The notes under the pieces are model-generated. The model was not told the DNA's origin and made no database searches. It worked only from the letters and a program-made list of their open reading frames with translations. Shown here piece by piece: positions 26,022-34,961 of a stretch of 64,000 nucleotides of DNA (positions within the stretch are counted from its first letter, which is position 1; each line of letters begins with the position of its first letter). Source of the stretch: HGM12587 sp045128635 (lineage in GTDB: Bacteria > Bacillota > Clostridia > Lachnospirales > Lachnospiraceae); the NCBI GenBank assembly GCA_045128635.1, contig JBGVRS010000102.1, positions 6,995 to 70,994 of the forward strand, read 5' to 3'. Made by a program: the position numbers and the translations under genes.

Positions 26022-27464
26022 TTATTCTGCTTTTTTGTCATCTTTTTTTGCAACAGTTTTCCATGCATGTAATGCAAGAGAAACTGCGATAACACCGTAA
26101 GAGATGAACATACGGATATATTCACTGATTGCAGAGTCACCAACAAGTTTTGTAGCTGCAAGAGGAGCTACCACGAACAGTGTATGGAATAAGATAACCC
26201 CAACAACTGCATGTCTGTTGTTTGCTTTCTGTACAGTTGCACCACCAACGAGGATAGCTGCTACAGAGTAAAGACCTACGTTATCCTGCTGCTGAACAGT
26301 GTTGAATGTACCTAAGTTCTGGAGGAAGATTAACTGTCCCCATGCAGCTAATACTGTAGAAATACATGTAGCAATGATACGTGTTTTATCTATATTAATA
26401 CCGGCAGATGTAGCAACACCACGGTTCTGACCTACTGTACGCATGTTCTGTCCAAGTCTTGTTTCCATAATCCAGTTGTTAAAGAAACAGAAAAGGACGA
26501 TAACACCGTATGTTGCAGATGGAAGCTGTACAGCCTGATAAATTGCTCTAACAGCTGGAATTACTGTACCAACCATTAAAAGAATGCCAAGAACTGCACG
26601 GCCGATAAATTTACCAACTGCTTTTTCACCTTTTTTCAGACTTAATACGATCTGAAGTACAGATGCAATGATCAGTCCAAGACCCCCAAATAATGCAACG
26701 TCTGTAAGAACCAGTCTGGATGCACCGAAAAGTACATTTACCATTGGAATGAAACGTCCAACAAGACCAAATGCTAATGCAACCACACCGATGATCACTT
26801 TCTTCATTGTGCTCTTTTTATCAGCTGGCTGGCCAACTTTTTTACCATATACGCTTGTAACAACTGCAGCTACAAGTGCAATCACGCCAAAAACAACACA
26901 TACATTTAAGAAGCTGATATCATCTAATGCATATTTTAAGTTACCTGTTAAGTCAAATGCGTTACGAAGACCAAATCCACGTGGAAGAAGATTTGGATCA
27001 TCAAACGGAATTACACCGCCAAGAATATAAAGTGTAAACAAACGATACACACCAGCTGCGAAGAAACCAAGAATCAGACCTGCAATCATTTCGGAACCTT
27101 TTGTGTTATTGTAAAGCTTACCTACTAACCACCCAAAAAGAATCGCCAGAGGAGTACTCATAAGTACACAAAGCACAAAACCACCAAGTCCTACAAATCC
27201 CCAATGCACTACAAAAAAGATAGAAATTTGAGCAGCAATCGCGCCTACAACAATACCAAAGTTCATACCAAGACCAGCCAGACAAGGAATGATCAAAGAA
27301 AGAACAAGGCATGCGTTACGACTAAAACGTGAGAAAACTTCTCCTACTACATAAGAAACGTTTGTTTCTGCAACGATCATACATCCTAAACAGAGAACAA
27401 CGAATAATGCGATAACCTTGTTATCCATAATTGCTTTTTTGAGGCTGTTCATTACTTTATTCAT
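26022..27464 (-). CDS. ABC transporter permease, nucleoside/BMP type (second permease)
   Basis: A 480-residue membrane protein of the branched-chain-permease superfamily (BPD_transp_2), as in nucleoside and sugar importers. About 10 spans; the ATPase-coupling region is RLGQNMRTVGQNRGVATSAGINIDKTRI. It is longer than typical YufQ/NupQ-type permeases because of a loop and two extra spans at about residues 200-280 (GKKVGQPADKKSTMKKVIIG). ATG 27464 has AAGGAGG; the frame opens 11 codons upstream without need. Its start overlaps the end of the other permease by eight bases. Confidence 0.88.
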   Translation of the reverse strand: MNKVMNSLKKAIMDNKVIALFVVLCLGCMIVAETNVSYVVGEVFSRFSRNACLVLSLIIPCLAGLGMNFGIVVGAIAAQISIFFVVHWGFVGLGGFVLCVLMSTPLAILFGWLVGKLYNNTKGSEMIAGLILGFFAAGVYRLFTLYILGGVIPFDDPNLLPRGFGLRNAFDLTGNLKYALDDISFLNVCVVFGVIALVAAVVTSVYGKKVGQPADKKSTMKKVIIGVVALAFGLVGRFIPMVNVLFGASRLVLTDVALFGGLGLIIASVLQIVLSLKKGEKAVGKFIGRAVLGILLMVGTVIPAVRAIYQAVQLPSATYGVIVLFCFFNNWIMETRLGQNMRTVGQNRGVATSAGINIDKTRIIATCISTVLAAWGQLIFLQNLGTFNTVQQQDNVGLYSVAAILVGGATVQKANNRHAVVGVILFHTLFVVAPLAATKLVGDSAISEYIRMFISYGVIAVSLALHAWKTVAKKDDKKAE

Positions 27465-28545
27465 TTGAAGAACCTCCTTTCGATTTAACAAGAGCATAAA
27501 GGATTACACCGTTCTGGATAATCTGACGCATTGTATCTGAAATATCTGTACCAGCCAGTAATTTATTGGATACCGGAGGTGTGAAGATAATCAGACCCTG
27601 ATATAAAAATGTACCAATAATAACGTGCGCAATTGTCGCTTTACGCATTGTAGCACCACCAATCAGTACAGACGCTACACAGATAAAGCCCATTGCTAAT
27701 GGAGCTGTATAAGCCTGTAAGTAACCAAAGCCCTGTGTATAGATTACGATACCAATTGCCCCAAGCATTGTAGAAAGTGCAACACCTGTTACACGAGCTT
27801 TATCTACATCAATACCTGATGCTCGTGCAAATGTTGGGTTTGCACCAGTTGCCTGGATTGCAAGACCTGTTTTTGTACGGAAAAACAGGTACACAGCAAA
27901 GCAGATTAGAAGACAGAATACAATCAGACCTGTTGGAACGAATATTCCTAATAATTCAAATCCGCCTGCTTCATTTAATAAGAATCCAAAACTTGATTCC
28001 ATAGCAACCTGATTACGTACACCAACACCACCCAATGGCCATGTAATTTCACCACTGGAGAATGGAGCACGGAACCATACGATACACATTAAGTAAATAA
28101 CTGAGTAACCGATATAAGTTGTTACAGTCATTTCAGAACCTTTTACAAGGTTCAGGATTTTACCATATCCAATACCTACAAACCAAGCAAGTACTGCAGA
28201 TACGATAATTGCAAAGAACATTGCAGCCCATGAACCAAATCCCGGCATCACAGCGTTTACAGCTGGTGCAATGTTGAACTGAATTGCAAGTAATGGTCCT
28301 AACAAACCGCACACGATACCTAAGCTGACACCATAGTTAGGACCGATACCACATTTGATTGTTGGTACCATCGCTAATACAAGGATTACCCACATACCCC
28401 AGTACTTCATTGTAGAAGAAAGATATGATTTGACATCAATATCATTTACATGCGCTGTAATAATAATAGCAACTAAGAAACAAAATACAACCAGACGTGG
28501 AATCCCGATGACATCAAGTGCTTTTTTAAATTTTTCTTTAGTCAT
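27457..28545 (-). CDS. ABC transporter permease, nucleoside/BMP type (first permease)
   Basis: A 362-residue membrane permease of the same superfamily with about nine spans. The coupling loop is FRTKTGLAIQATGANPTFARASGIDVDKARV, a close counterpart of the loop in its partner. The pair should form a heterodimeric channel. It shares one base with the ATPase gene stop and overlaps the next permease start, so translation is coupled. Confidence 0.88.
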   Translation of the reverse strand: MTKEKFKKALDVIGIPRLVVFCFLVAIIITAHVNDIDVKSYLSSTMKYWGMWVILVLAMVPTIKCGIGPNYGVSLGIVCGLLGPLLAIQFNIAPAVNAVMPGFGSWAAMFFAIIVSAVLAWFVGIGYGKILNLVKGSEMTVTTYIGYSVIYLMCIVWFRAPFSSGEITWPLGGVGVRNQVAMESSFGFLLNEAGGFELLGIFVPTGLIVFCLLICFAVYLFFRTKTGLAIQATGANPTFARASGIDVDKARVTGVALSTMLGAIGIVIYTQGFGYLQAYTAPLAMGFICVASVLIGGATMRKATIAHVIIGTFLYQGLIIFTPPVSNKLLAGTDISDTMRQIIQNGVILYALVKSKGGSSNE

Positions 28546-30140
28546 TACTTGTTTCCTCCTTTCACGCCTGACATTGCCATACCGTATTCTGCATCCGATG
28601 CATCAGGAGCAAAGATTCCTGTAATCTGTCCATCAGATACGATTGCAATTCTGTCACATAAACTGCGAAGTTCGTTTAATTCAGAACTTACCATAATGAT
28701 TGTCATTCCTTCTTCGCGGTTCATTTTTGCTAATAATTCAAGAACCAGTTTCTTAGCACCGATATCGATACCACGAGTTGGTTCAGATACAACGAGAAGT
28801 TTTGGTCCCATTGTGATCGCACGAGCAAGACAAACTTTCTGCTGGTTACCACCTGATAAACGTCCTGCATACTGTTCAGGACCTGTACAACGGATATCCA
28901 GCTGTTTGATCATATCAAGAGCATGTTCACGTGCTTTCTTGTTGTCAAACAATTTTAATGGGCCCACTTTTTTCAGGAATTTTCCATCAATCTGCATTGC
29001 TGTGAATGAAATATTATTTTCAATAGAATCGTCAAGTAAGAGACCTACACCACGACGGTCTTCAGAAACGAATGCAATATGTTTCTTTAAAGCTGCGCCG
29101 AGTTTTTCTGTTTCGATCACTTCACCATCAAATGTTACTGTACCTGTGCTCTTGTATAACCCGAGGATACCGTTTGGAATACCAACTTTACCCTGTCCGG
29201 CAAGACCACCAATACCAAGTACTTCGCCACGACGTACATTTAAATCTACACCACGAACTTTTTCACCCGGCATATCTACATAGAAATCTTTCAGACTTAA
29301 AATAATATCATCTTCGCTGATTGTACGGGTATCTTCGCCTGCATCATCTACTAATTTTTCTACTTTACGTCCAACCATCATTTCAGCGATTTCTGCTGCA
29401 GTTGTACCTTTTGTTTCTACGTGCTGTACGAATGTACCATCACGAAGAACTGTCATGCTGTTTGCAACCTGAATAACTTCATCAATACGATGTGTGATGA
29501 AGATAATGGAGATACCTTTGGATGTCAGTACCTGCATTGTTTCAAGTAATTTCTGAGCTTCACTTTCAGCTAATACGGCTGTTGGTTCGTCGAAGATCAG
29601 AAGCTTCATACCTGTTTTATCAATTTCACGCGCAATTTCGATGAACTGCATGTAACCTACAGGCATTCCCCCAACGTAATCTGTTTCAGGAATATTTAAG
29701 CCGATTGTATCAAGAGCTTTTCTTGCATCTGCTGCCATTGCAGGTCTGTCAAGTTTTTCTAATGATTTGCCAAATACTCCGCTGGCGATTGTTGGCGTTG
29801 TGATTTCACGGCCAAGTTTTACATTTTCTGTTACTGTAAACCCTGGAATTAACATGAATTCCTGATGTACCATACCGATACCAAGTTCCATAGCCTTCTG
29901 TGGGCTATCAATGTTTACAGGCTGACCATCAAATTCAATGGTTCCTTCGAAACCGCCTGTATTATGGATAACCGGCATACCAAACAGAATATTCATAAGT
30001 GTAGATTTACCAGCACCATTTTCACCCATGAGCGCGTGGATTTCCCCCGGCGCTACATGGAGCTGAACACCTTTGAGTACCTTGTTTCCAAAATACTCTT
30101 TAGAGATGTTGTCCATCTTTAATAAATACTTTGTTTCCAT
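28545..30140 (-). CDS. ABC transporter ATP-binding protein with two ABC domains
   Basis: A 531-residue double ATPase as in RbsA/YufO-type importers. First domain: Walker A MGENGAGKSTL near residue 40 and LLIFDEPTAVL; its signature is degenerate (VGYMQFIEIAREI in place of LSGGQ). Second domain starts at about residue 270, has GIGGLAGQGKVGI (a degenerate Walker A) and the intact signature RLSGGNQQKVCLARAI with VVSEPTRGIDIGA. Such asymmetric sites are usual in the family. Middle gene between the binding protein and permeases. Confidence 0.9.
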   Translation of the reverse strand: METKYLLKMDNISKEYFGNKVLKGVQLHVAPGEIHALMGENGAGKSTLMNILFGMPVIHNTGGFEGTIEFDGQPVNIDSPQKAMELGIGMVHQEFMLIPGFTVTENVKLGREITTPTIASGVFGKSLEKLDRPAMAADARKALDTIGLNIPETDYVGGMPVGYMQFIEIAREIDKTGMKLLIFDEPTAVLAESEAQKLLETMQVLTSKGISIIFITHRIDEVIQVANSMTVLRDGTFVQHVETKGTTAAEIAEMMVGRKVEKLVDDAGEDTRTISEDDIILSLKDFYVDMPGEKVRGVDLNVRRGEVLGIGGLAGQGKVGIPNGILGLYKSTGTVTFDGEVIETEKLGAALKKHIAFVSEDRRGVGLLLDDSIENNISFTAMQIDGKFLKKVGPLKLFDNKKAREHALDMIKQLDIRCTGPEQYAGRLSGGNQQKVCLARAITMGPKLLVVSEPTRGIDIGAKKLVLELLAKMNREEGMTIIMVSSELNELRSLCDRIAIVSDGQITGIFAPDASDAEYGMAMSGVKGGNK

Positions 30141-30158
30141 TTATTTCTTACTCCTTTT

Positions 30159-30178
30159 GTAAGCGTTGAACGCTTTAC
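30159..30178 (-). promoter_or_regulatory. Near-palindromic operator-like site
   Basis: GTAAGCGTT-G-AACGCTTTAC, a 20-base near palindrome just ahead of the ATPase gene ribosome site. The one-base centre cannot be an RNA loop, so a dimeric repressor site of LacI type is possible. Inference only. Confidence 0.35.
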
Positions 30179-30299
30179 GCGACATCTAATACCACACTGC
30201 TGCGTGCAAACTGTTCAGCGCTTACAGTGCTTTTAATATTTTCTCTTTTATGTGTTAACACGTTACCAAGAGAAAAACTTTCACCCAAAACATAAGAAC

Positions 30300-30327
30300 G
30301 CGTCCATCGTTATAAAGCGATGAACGC
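30300..30327 (-). terminator. Attenuator hairpin after the DUF3798 gene
   Basis: Leftward stem GCGTTCATCG with CGATGGACGC (one mismatch as G-U), 8-base loop, followed by GTTCTTATGTTTT. Within the 234-base gap between the binding-protein gene and the ATPase gene; probably a partial terminator. Confidence 0.55.
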
Positions 30328-30374
30328 ATTCTATATGTTACTTAATCAATTCTCAACTAAGCTTTTGCCTAATC

Positions 30375-31547
30375 CTAGAATTCGTAGAATGGGCAAAGAA
30401 TCATGAAGAAATTGTCAATTCCTTCTGGTGAAGCCTCATCTACGTAGTGAGATACTGTTGTAGCTTCGCCAGCGATTTTCTTCATTTCTGCTAATAAAGC
30501 TTCTTCGTCGCAACGATCTGTGATGTCGCCTTCGATGTATTTAATAGCGTATTCAACACCAGCTTCGATCATCATCATGTTGATAGGTACTTCCCATGTA
30601 GCCATACGGCCTGTGTTGCCATATTCAGCAACTTTAGCTGTGATCTGTTCTAACATGTATGGTACATCGCCTTCATGACCTTCTGTAGAGATGTTGAATG
30701 CTGAAGGATATGCATGGTATGGAGATGGACAGCACTGCTGTGGGTAGATTGCTCCAAGTTCAGCACACTGCTGAATTAATGGAACCTGCATAGAGCAGTT
30801 TGTACAGAAGAATGCTGTGTCTTTTCCATATGTTTTAACATATTCTTTGATGTTTTCTGTCACCCATGCCTGAGCGCCTGTAACACCTGCATCACCTGTT
30901 GGGTCTGGAGCTGTAGCTTCAACGTATTCGATGCCGAGTTCATCACATCTCTGGATAAATCCTTCACGACGACCAGCGATTGTAGCGTAACCTAAGTGAC
31001 GTTCGAAAGAAATGTGAACGAATGTTTTAGCACCCATTTTCTGCGCTTCATCGATGATTGTTGTACCCATAGCGATTTCGTCTACTAACATACAAATGTC
31101 AGCTGCTGCAGCGATAACTGCTGGGTCTTCTGCACAAACACCTGTGATGAAAAGGATATCGTCACGTGTTTCTTTAACTTTGTTGATTGCTGCTGTAGCA
31201 CCTGGAACTGCCTGTACGAATACGATAGCTTTTACCGCTGGGTCAGCTGCCATGTTTGTTACTGTAGCAATTGTCTGTTCTGTTTCTGTAGAGAAGTTAT
31301 CTGGGTATGTAGCTGTAACGATCATATCGCCGTATTTAGCTTTAAGATTCTGAGCTGCCTGATATTCTTCTTCACCCTGAGATACAGTACCTGTGATGAT
31401 ACCGATCTTGTAATCAACTGAAGATTCTTCTGTTGCTGCTTCTTCTGTTGCTGCTGGAGCTTCTTCAGCTGGTGCACTTGCGCTGCTGCATGCTACTAAA
31501 GATACAGTCATTGTAAGCGCAAGTAATAAAGAAATAATCTTTTTCAT
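30375..31547 (-). CDS. DUF3798-family substrate-binding lipoprotein
   Basis: A 390-residue secreted lipoprotein with signal MKKIISLLLALTMTVSLVAC (lipobox LVAC) and an Ala/Glu linker to residue 45. The mature domain starts YKIGIITGTVSQGEEE and has a type I periplasmic-binding fold (KAIVFVQAVPG, FVHISFERHLGY). From memory it matches DUF3798, a family known only from Firmicutes. Cysteines are unusually clustered (TNCSMQ, QQCC). It heads an operon with a double ATPase and two permeases of the nucleoside/sugar class, so it is the binding protein. Ligand unknown. Confidence 0.88.
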   Translation of the reverse strand: MKKIISLLLALTMTVSLVACSSASAPAEEAPAATEEAATEESSVDYKIGIITGTVSQGEEEYQAAQNLKAKYGDMIVTATYPDNFSTETEQTIATVTNMAADPAVKAIVFVQAVPGATAAINKVKETRDDILFITGVCAEDPAVIAAAADICMLVDEIAMGTTIIDEAQKMGAKTFVHISFERHLGYATIAGRREGFIQRCDELGIEYVEATAPDPTGDAGVTGAQAWVTENIKEYVKTYGKDTAFFCTNCSMQVPLIQQCAELGAIYPQQCCPSPYHAYPSAFNISTEGHEGDVPYMLEQITAKVAEYGNTGRMATWEVPINMMMIEAGVEYAIKYIEGDITDRCDEEALLAEMKKIAGEATTVSHYVDEASPEGIDNFFMILCPFYEF

Positions 31548-31623
31548 TTCTTCATCCTCCTACTTTTTGTTTGTTTTATATTTCTCTTTATCGCTTTGCC
31601 CTGATAAAGTAATATACTTCCAC

Positions 31624-31652
31624 ATTATATACTCTTTTTCCTTGAAATACAA
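31624..31652 (-). promoter_or_regulatory. Promoter of the DUF3798 transporter operon
   Basis: Leftward TTGTAT, 17-base spacer, TATAAT, about 76 bases ahead of the DUF3798 gene ATG. Confidence 0.72.
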
Positions 31653-31661
31653 GTGTTTTTC

Positions 31662-31692
31662 AAAAAAAAGACACTTATTTTTCATAAGTGCC
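31662..31692 (-). terminator. Terminator behind tRNA-Thr
   Basis: Leftward stem GCACTTAT/ATAAGTGT with a short A-rich loop, then eight T. It ends the tRNA (and possibly pheA) transcript just ahead of the DUF3798 operon promoter. Confidence 0.82.
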
Positions 31693-31733
31693 TTTTTATC
31701 GTGTCTCTTCAAATCTTCTTTTTTGATTTACAA

Positions 31734-31806
31734 AGCTGCTGACGGGAGTTGAACCCGTGACCTCCTCACTACCAATGAGGTGCGCTACCACCTGTGCCAC
31801 AGCAGC
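31734..31806 (-). tRNA. tRNA-Thr (GGT)
   Basis: A 73-base cloverleaf read leftward. Acceptor GCTGCTG pairs with CAGCAGC; anticodon stem CCTCA/TGAGG encloses TTGGTAG, giving anticodon GGT; T arm ACGGG-TTCAACT-CCCGT. CCA is not encoded. It lies 56 bases after the pheA stop and is followed by a terminator. Confidence 0.96.
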
Positions 31807-31862
31807 CTGCATTTATCATGCCAAAACATAATAGCATTACAAATCTGAAATGTCAATCTGTT

Positions 31863-32993
31863 TTAATAATTCCCCAAAATTTTAAAATTCGCTGTTTCTT
31901 CCTTAATACCTCTAAGCGCATTTTTTACCGCTGAATCATTTAAATTCCCATCAAAATCCACAAAGAAATGATATTCCCACTGTTTTTCCGGAATCGGTCT
32001 GGATTCAATTTTTGTCATATTCAGATCATTGTAAATAAAATGAGATAAAATATTATAAAGACTGCCGCTTGTATGAGGTACTTCAAAGCAGATGCTGATC
32101 TTATTTGCATTTTTTTCAAAAATCTTTTGATTTGTAACAATAATAAATCTAGTAGAATTTGCCTTTCCGTGGCAGATTCTTTCCCGCAGAATCTTCATTC
32201 CATAATATTTTGCGGCCTGTTTGCTGCCAATAGCTGCTTTTGTTTTATCTGCACTATCTTTCACATTTTTCACCGCTACTGCAGTGTTATTTACACTCAT
32301 CTGCGTCCATTCCCGATGTTCATCTAAAAATTTTGAGCACTGCATAAGCGCTTGCGGATGAGAATAGACGGTTTCAATATCAGATTCCTCTGCATCGGTC
32401 TGTCCCATAAGAACATGGTCGATATATACTACTTTTTCCCCTACAATATAGTTACTGTATTCATTTAACAGATCATAATTGTCACTGACAATTCCGGCTG
32501 TAGAATTTTCCAGAGGAAGCACCGCATAATCTGCACTGCCTTCTTTAATCGCTTCCATGGCATCTCTCCAACGCTCCACATGGAAACAATTTACATACTC
32601 TCCAAAATATTCTAAAGCAGCCTGATGCGCATAGGCTCCTTCCAGTCCCTGATATACCACACGTACATCCTTCTTATCAATTTCATCCACGCATGTAAAA
32701 TCAAGTCTTCCCTTCACGCCATTCTGTTCCAGAAGCTGGTACTGCAGTTTTCTGCTCATTGCCATTACTTGCTGAAAAAGTTCTGTCACACCATGTCTGT
32801 TAAAGTCAGAATGGGCAAGGTCACCTAAAACCTGTAACTTGCTAAGCTCGCGTTCTCTGTCTAATACTTTCTTTCCTGTGTTTATTTTATATTCCGCAAC
32901 CTCTCCACATATTTCCATACGTTTTTCGAAAAGTTCCACCATCTGTCTGTCAATTCTATCGATTTCATCTCTTAGGACCAGTAAATCTGTCAT
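31863..32993 (-). CDS. pheA: Bifunctional chorismate mutase/prephenate dehydratase (P-protein)
   Basis: Makes phenylpyruvate from chorismate in two steps of phenylalanine synthesis. The 376 residues hold a chorismate mutase domain (about 1-90: LRDEIDRIDRQMVELFEKRM), a prephenate dehydratase domain (about 110-285, VVYQGLEGAYAHQAAL, and the catalytic Thr in the TRFIIVT segment) and an ACT regulatory domain (about 297-376: ISICFEVPHTSGSLYNILSHF and ESRPIPEKQWEYHFFVDF, the ESRP motif that senses phenylalanine). Monocistronic or joined to the tRNA-Thr downstream. Confidence 0.95.
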   Translation of the reverse strand: MTDLLVLRDEIDRIDRQMVELFEKRMEICGEVAEYKINTGKKVLDRERELSKLQVLGDLAHSDFNRHGVTELFQQVMAMSRKLQYQLLEQNGVKGRLDFTCVDEIDKKDVRVVYQGLEGAYAHQAALEYFGEYVNCFHVERWRDAMEAIKEGSADYAVLPLENSTAGIVSDNYDLLNEYSNYIVGEKVVYIDHVLMGQTDAEESDIETVYSHPQALMQCSKFLDEHREWTQMSVNNTAVAVKNVKDSADKTKAAIGSKQAAKYYGMKILRERICHGKANSTRFIIVTNQKIFEKNANKISICFEVPHTSGSLYNILSHFIYNDLNMTKIESRPIPEKQWEYHFFVDFDGNLNDSAVKNALRGIKEETANFKILGNY

Positions 32994-33024
32994 TTTTTCT
33001 TCCTCACTTCACACTTCCTGCTGC

Positions 33025-33074
33025 TTCACCGCGGTGAATGGTAACAGTATAAACCCATTTTCCTATTTTTTCAA
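33025..33074 (-). promoter_or_regulatory. pheA promoter with palindrome at the start site
   Basis: Leftward TTGAAA (33074-33069), 17-base spacer, TATACT (33051-33046). Directly after the -10, at 33025-33038, is a perfect 14-bp palindrome, TTCACCGCGGTGAA, covering the expected start of transcription. It could be an operator; no regulator gene is next to it. Confidence 0.6.
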
Positions 33075-33109
33075 ACATATTATTTACAACGACGGACATA
33101 CTTCTTATT

Positions 33110-33508
33110 ATGAAAAATAAATTTATTCTCTGTGGCGTCATTGGCTGGTGCGCCGAAATTCTCTGGACCGGCTTAAATTCCCTGATAAATGGCCGTTTGA
33201 AGCTGATTGGCCAATCCTCCCTCTGGATGTTTCCAATCTATGGCTGTGCTGCGCTTATCGAGCCATTATCAAGAATCTACAAACGATTCAATACATTTTC
33301 CAGGGGTATCATTTATATGATACACATTTTCTTTGCTGAATTTGTTTCCGGAAGTATCTTAAAAAAATACGGTATCTGCCCCTGGGACTATTCTGCAAGT
33401 CCGCTAAACATTAATGGTATCATTCGCCTTGACTATGCCCCCTTATGGTTTGGACTGGGACTATTTTACGAAACACTTTTTAGGCGACAAAAAAGGCAGG
33501 TCCGCTAA
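33110..33508 (+). CDS. Putative ABC-transporter type IV family membrane protein (PF06541-like)
   Basis: One of only three rightward genes in the window, divergent from pheA. The 132-residue protein has about four hydrophobic segments. Motifs GVIGWCAEILWTGLNSLI, LKKYGICPWDYSASP and NGIIRLDYAPLWFGLGLFYE match, from memory, the family called putative ABC-transporter type IV (CmpB). Relatives are of unknown role despite the name. No strong ribosome site precedes ATG 33110. Its last 20 bases double as part of the pyrBI terminator on the other strand. Confidence 0.7.
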   Translation: MKNKFILCGVIGWCAEILWTGLNSLINGRLKLIGQSSLWMFPIYGCAALIEPLSRIYKRFNTFSRGIIYMIHIFFAEFVSGSILKKYGICPWDYSASPLNINGIIRLDYAPLWFGLGLFYETLFRRQKRQVR

Positions 33509-33516
33509 GACCTGCC
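33489..33516 (-). terminator. pyrBI terminator, embedded in the end of the opposite gene
   Basis: Leftward stem GGCAGGTC with GACCTGCC, 6-base loop (TTAGCG), then TTTTTT. The loop contains the complement of the stop codon of the rightward gene that ends at 33508. Confidence 0.88.
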
Positions 33517-33522
33517 CGAAAA

Positions 33523-33966
33523 TTATTTGTCTTTTCTTAATCTTCCTCTGTACTTTTCTTCACACCATTTACATCTGTAAATTTCCTTACGAGGATCTGT
33601 CAGCACAAATACCTGTTCAAGTTCCTGTTCAATAGATGTAATACAACGTGGATTTCTGCATTTTACGACGTTTACTACCTCTTTTGGGAGTTCCAGAGTC
33701 TTTTTATCTACGATTTCAGAATCTTTGATGATATTGATTGTAATCTTGTGATCAATAAATCCAAGTACGTTCATATCAATGAAATCGATCGGGCATTCGA
33801 TTTTCATAATATCTTTTTTGCCCATTTTATTACTTCTTGCATTCTTAATAATCGCTACACAGCAATCTAACTGATCCAAGTGCAGATATTTATAAATATC
33901 CATACTTTTTCCGGCCTGAATGTGGTCCAGAACGAAACCTTCCTGAATTGTACCTACGTTTAACAT
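33523..33966 (-). CDS. pyrI: Aspartate carbamoyltransferase, regulatory chain
   Basis: Zinc-binding allosteric subunit (147 residues) of the pyrimidine enzyme ATCase. Residues 1-95 form the nucleotide-binding domain (GFVLDHIQAGKSMDIYKYL). The zinc domain has four cysteines, in CRNPRCI and CKWCEEKY. It follows pyrB after one base. It lets CTP/UTP inhibit the catalytic chain. Confidence 0.95.
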   Translation of the reverse strand: MLNVGTIQEGFVLDHIQAGKSMDIYKYLHLDQLDCCVAIIKNARSNKMGKKDIMKIECPIDFIDMNVLGFIDHKITINIIKDSEIVDKKTLELPKEVVNVVKCRNPRCITSIEQELEQVFVLTDPRKEIYRCKWCEEKYRGRLRKDK

Positions 33967-33967
33967 T

Positions 33968-34885
33968 CTACACCTCGATTCCCAGTAATGTGAGGATTAA
34001 CGCCATACGCACATAAACCCCATACTGTACCTGTCTGAAATATGCTGCTCTAGGGTCATTATCTACTTCTACGGAAATTTCATTTACTCGTGGAAGTGGA
34101 TGAAGAACCAGCATATCTTCTTTTGCAAGTGCCATTTTCTTCTTGTCTAAAACATAGAAATCTTTTAAACGGATGTAATCTTCTTCGTTGAAGAAACGTT
34201 CTCTCTGAACACGTGTCATATAGAGAATGTCAAGCTCAGGCATCACATCTTCAATATGCTCTACTTCCTTATAAGGAATGTTCTGTGCATCCAGAACATC
34301 TTCACGAATGTATCCAGGAATTTTTAATTCTTCCGGTGAAATCAGTACAAATGAGATGCCTTCATAACGTGCCAGTGCTTTGATTAAAGAATGAACAGTA
34401 CGTCCAAATTTCAAGTCACCACAAAGACCAATTACCAGATTGTCAAGACGTCCTTTTAAGGAACGAATTGTCAAAAGGTCTGTCAATGTCTGTGTTGGGT
34501 GCTGATGACCGCCATCACCTGCATTGATTACTGGAATAGAAGATACTCTGGTCGCTACCATTGGTGCACCTTCTTTTGGATGACGCATTGCGCAGATATC
34601 TGCATAGCAGGAAATCATACGGATTGTATCCGATACACTTTCCCCTTTTGCTGCTGAACTGCTTGCTGCTGATGAAAATCCAAGGACATTACCACCAAGG
34701 TTCATCATCGCTGCTTCAAAGCTAAGTCTTGTTCTTGTACTTGGCTCATAAAAAAGAGTCGCAAGTTTTTTTCCGGCACAGGCATGTGCATATTTTTCAG
34801 GATTCTTTTCGATATCATTACCAAGGTCTAATAACTTGTCCAGTTCTTCTACCGAAAAATCCAAAGGAGTCATTAAATGTCTCAT
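33968..34885 (-). CDS. pyrB: Aspartate carbamoyltransferase, catalytic chain
   Basis: Catalyses carbamoyl phosphate plus aspartate to carbamoyl aspartate, the committed step of pyrimidine synthesis. The 305-residue protein has the carbamoyl-phosphate motif FYEPSTRTRLSFEAAM, the 80s loop SSAAKGESVSDT, and the HPTQTLTDLLT and LHPLPRVNEI motifs. ATG 34885 has AGGAGG. The rest of the pyr pathway is not in the window. The promoter to ATG distance is about 37 bases, leaving no room for a PyrR attenuator. Confidence 0.96.
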   Translation of the reverse strand: MRHLMTPLDFSVEELDKLLDLGNDIEKNPEKYAHACAGKKLATLFYEPSTRTRLSFEAAMMNLGGNVLGFSSAASSSAAKGESVSDTIRMISCYADICAMRHPKEGAPMVATRVSSIPVINAGDGGHQHPTQTLTDLLTIRSLKGRLDNLVIGLCGDLKFGRTVHSLIKALARYEGISFVLISPEELKIPGYIREDVLDAQNIPYKEVEHIEDVMPELDILYMTRVQRERFFNEEDYIRLKDFYVLDKKKMALAKEDMLVLHPLPRVNEISVEVDNDPRAAYFRQVQYGVYVRMALILTLLGIEV

Positions 34886-34921
34886 TGGTACCTCCTAATA
34901 TTCATTTCTTTTCAACTATTT

Positions 34922-34950
34922 AGCATACACTATTTTTGACTTTTTTTCAA
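34922..34950 (-). promoter_or_regulatory. pyrBI promoter
   Basis: Leftward TTGAAA, 17-base spacer, TATGCT, just after the mscS stop. The leader is short and shows no PyrR-type stem-loop. Confidence 0.6.
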
Positions 34951-34961
34951 GTAACCAATCT

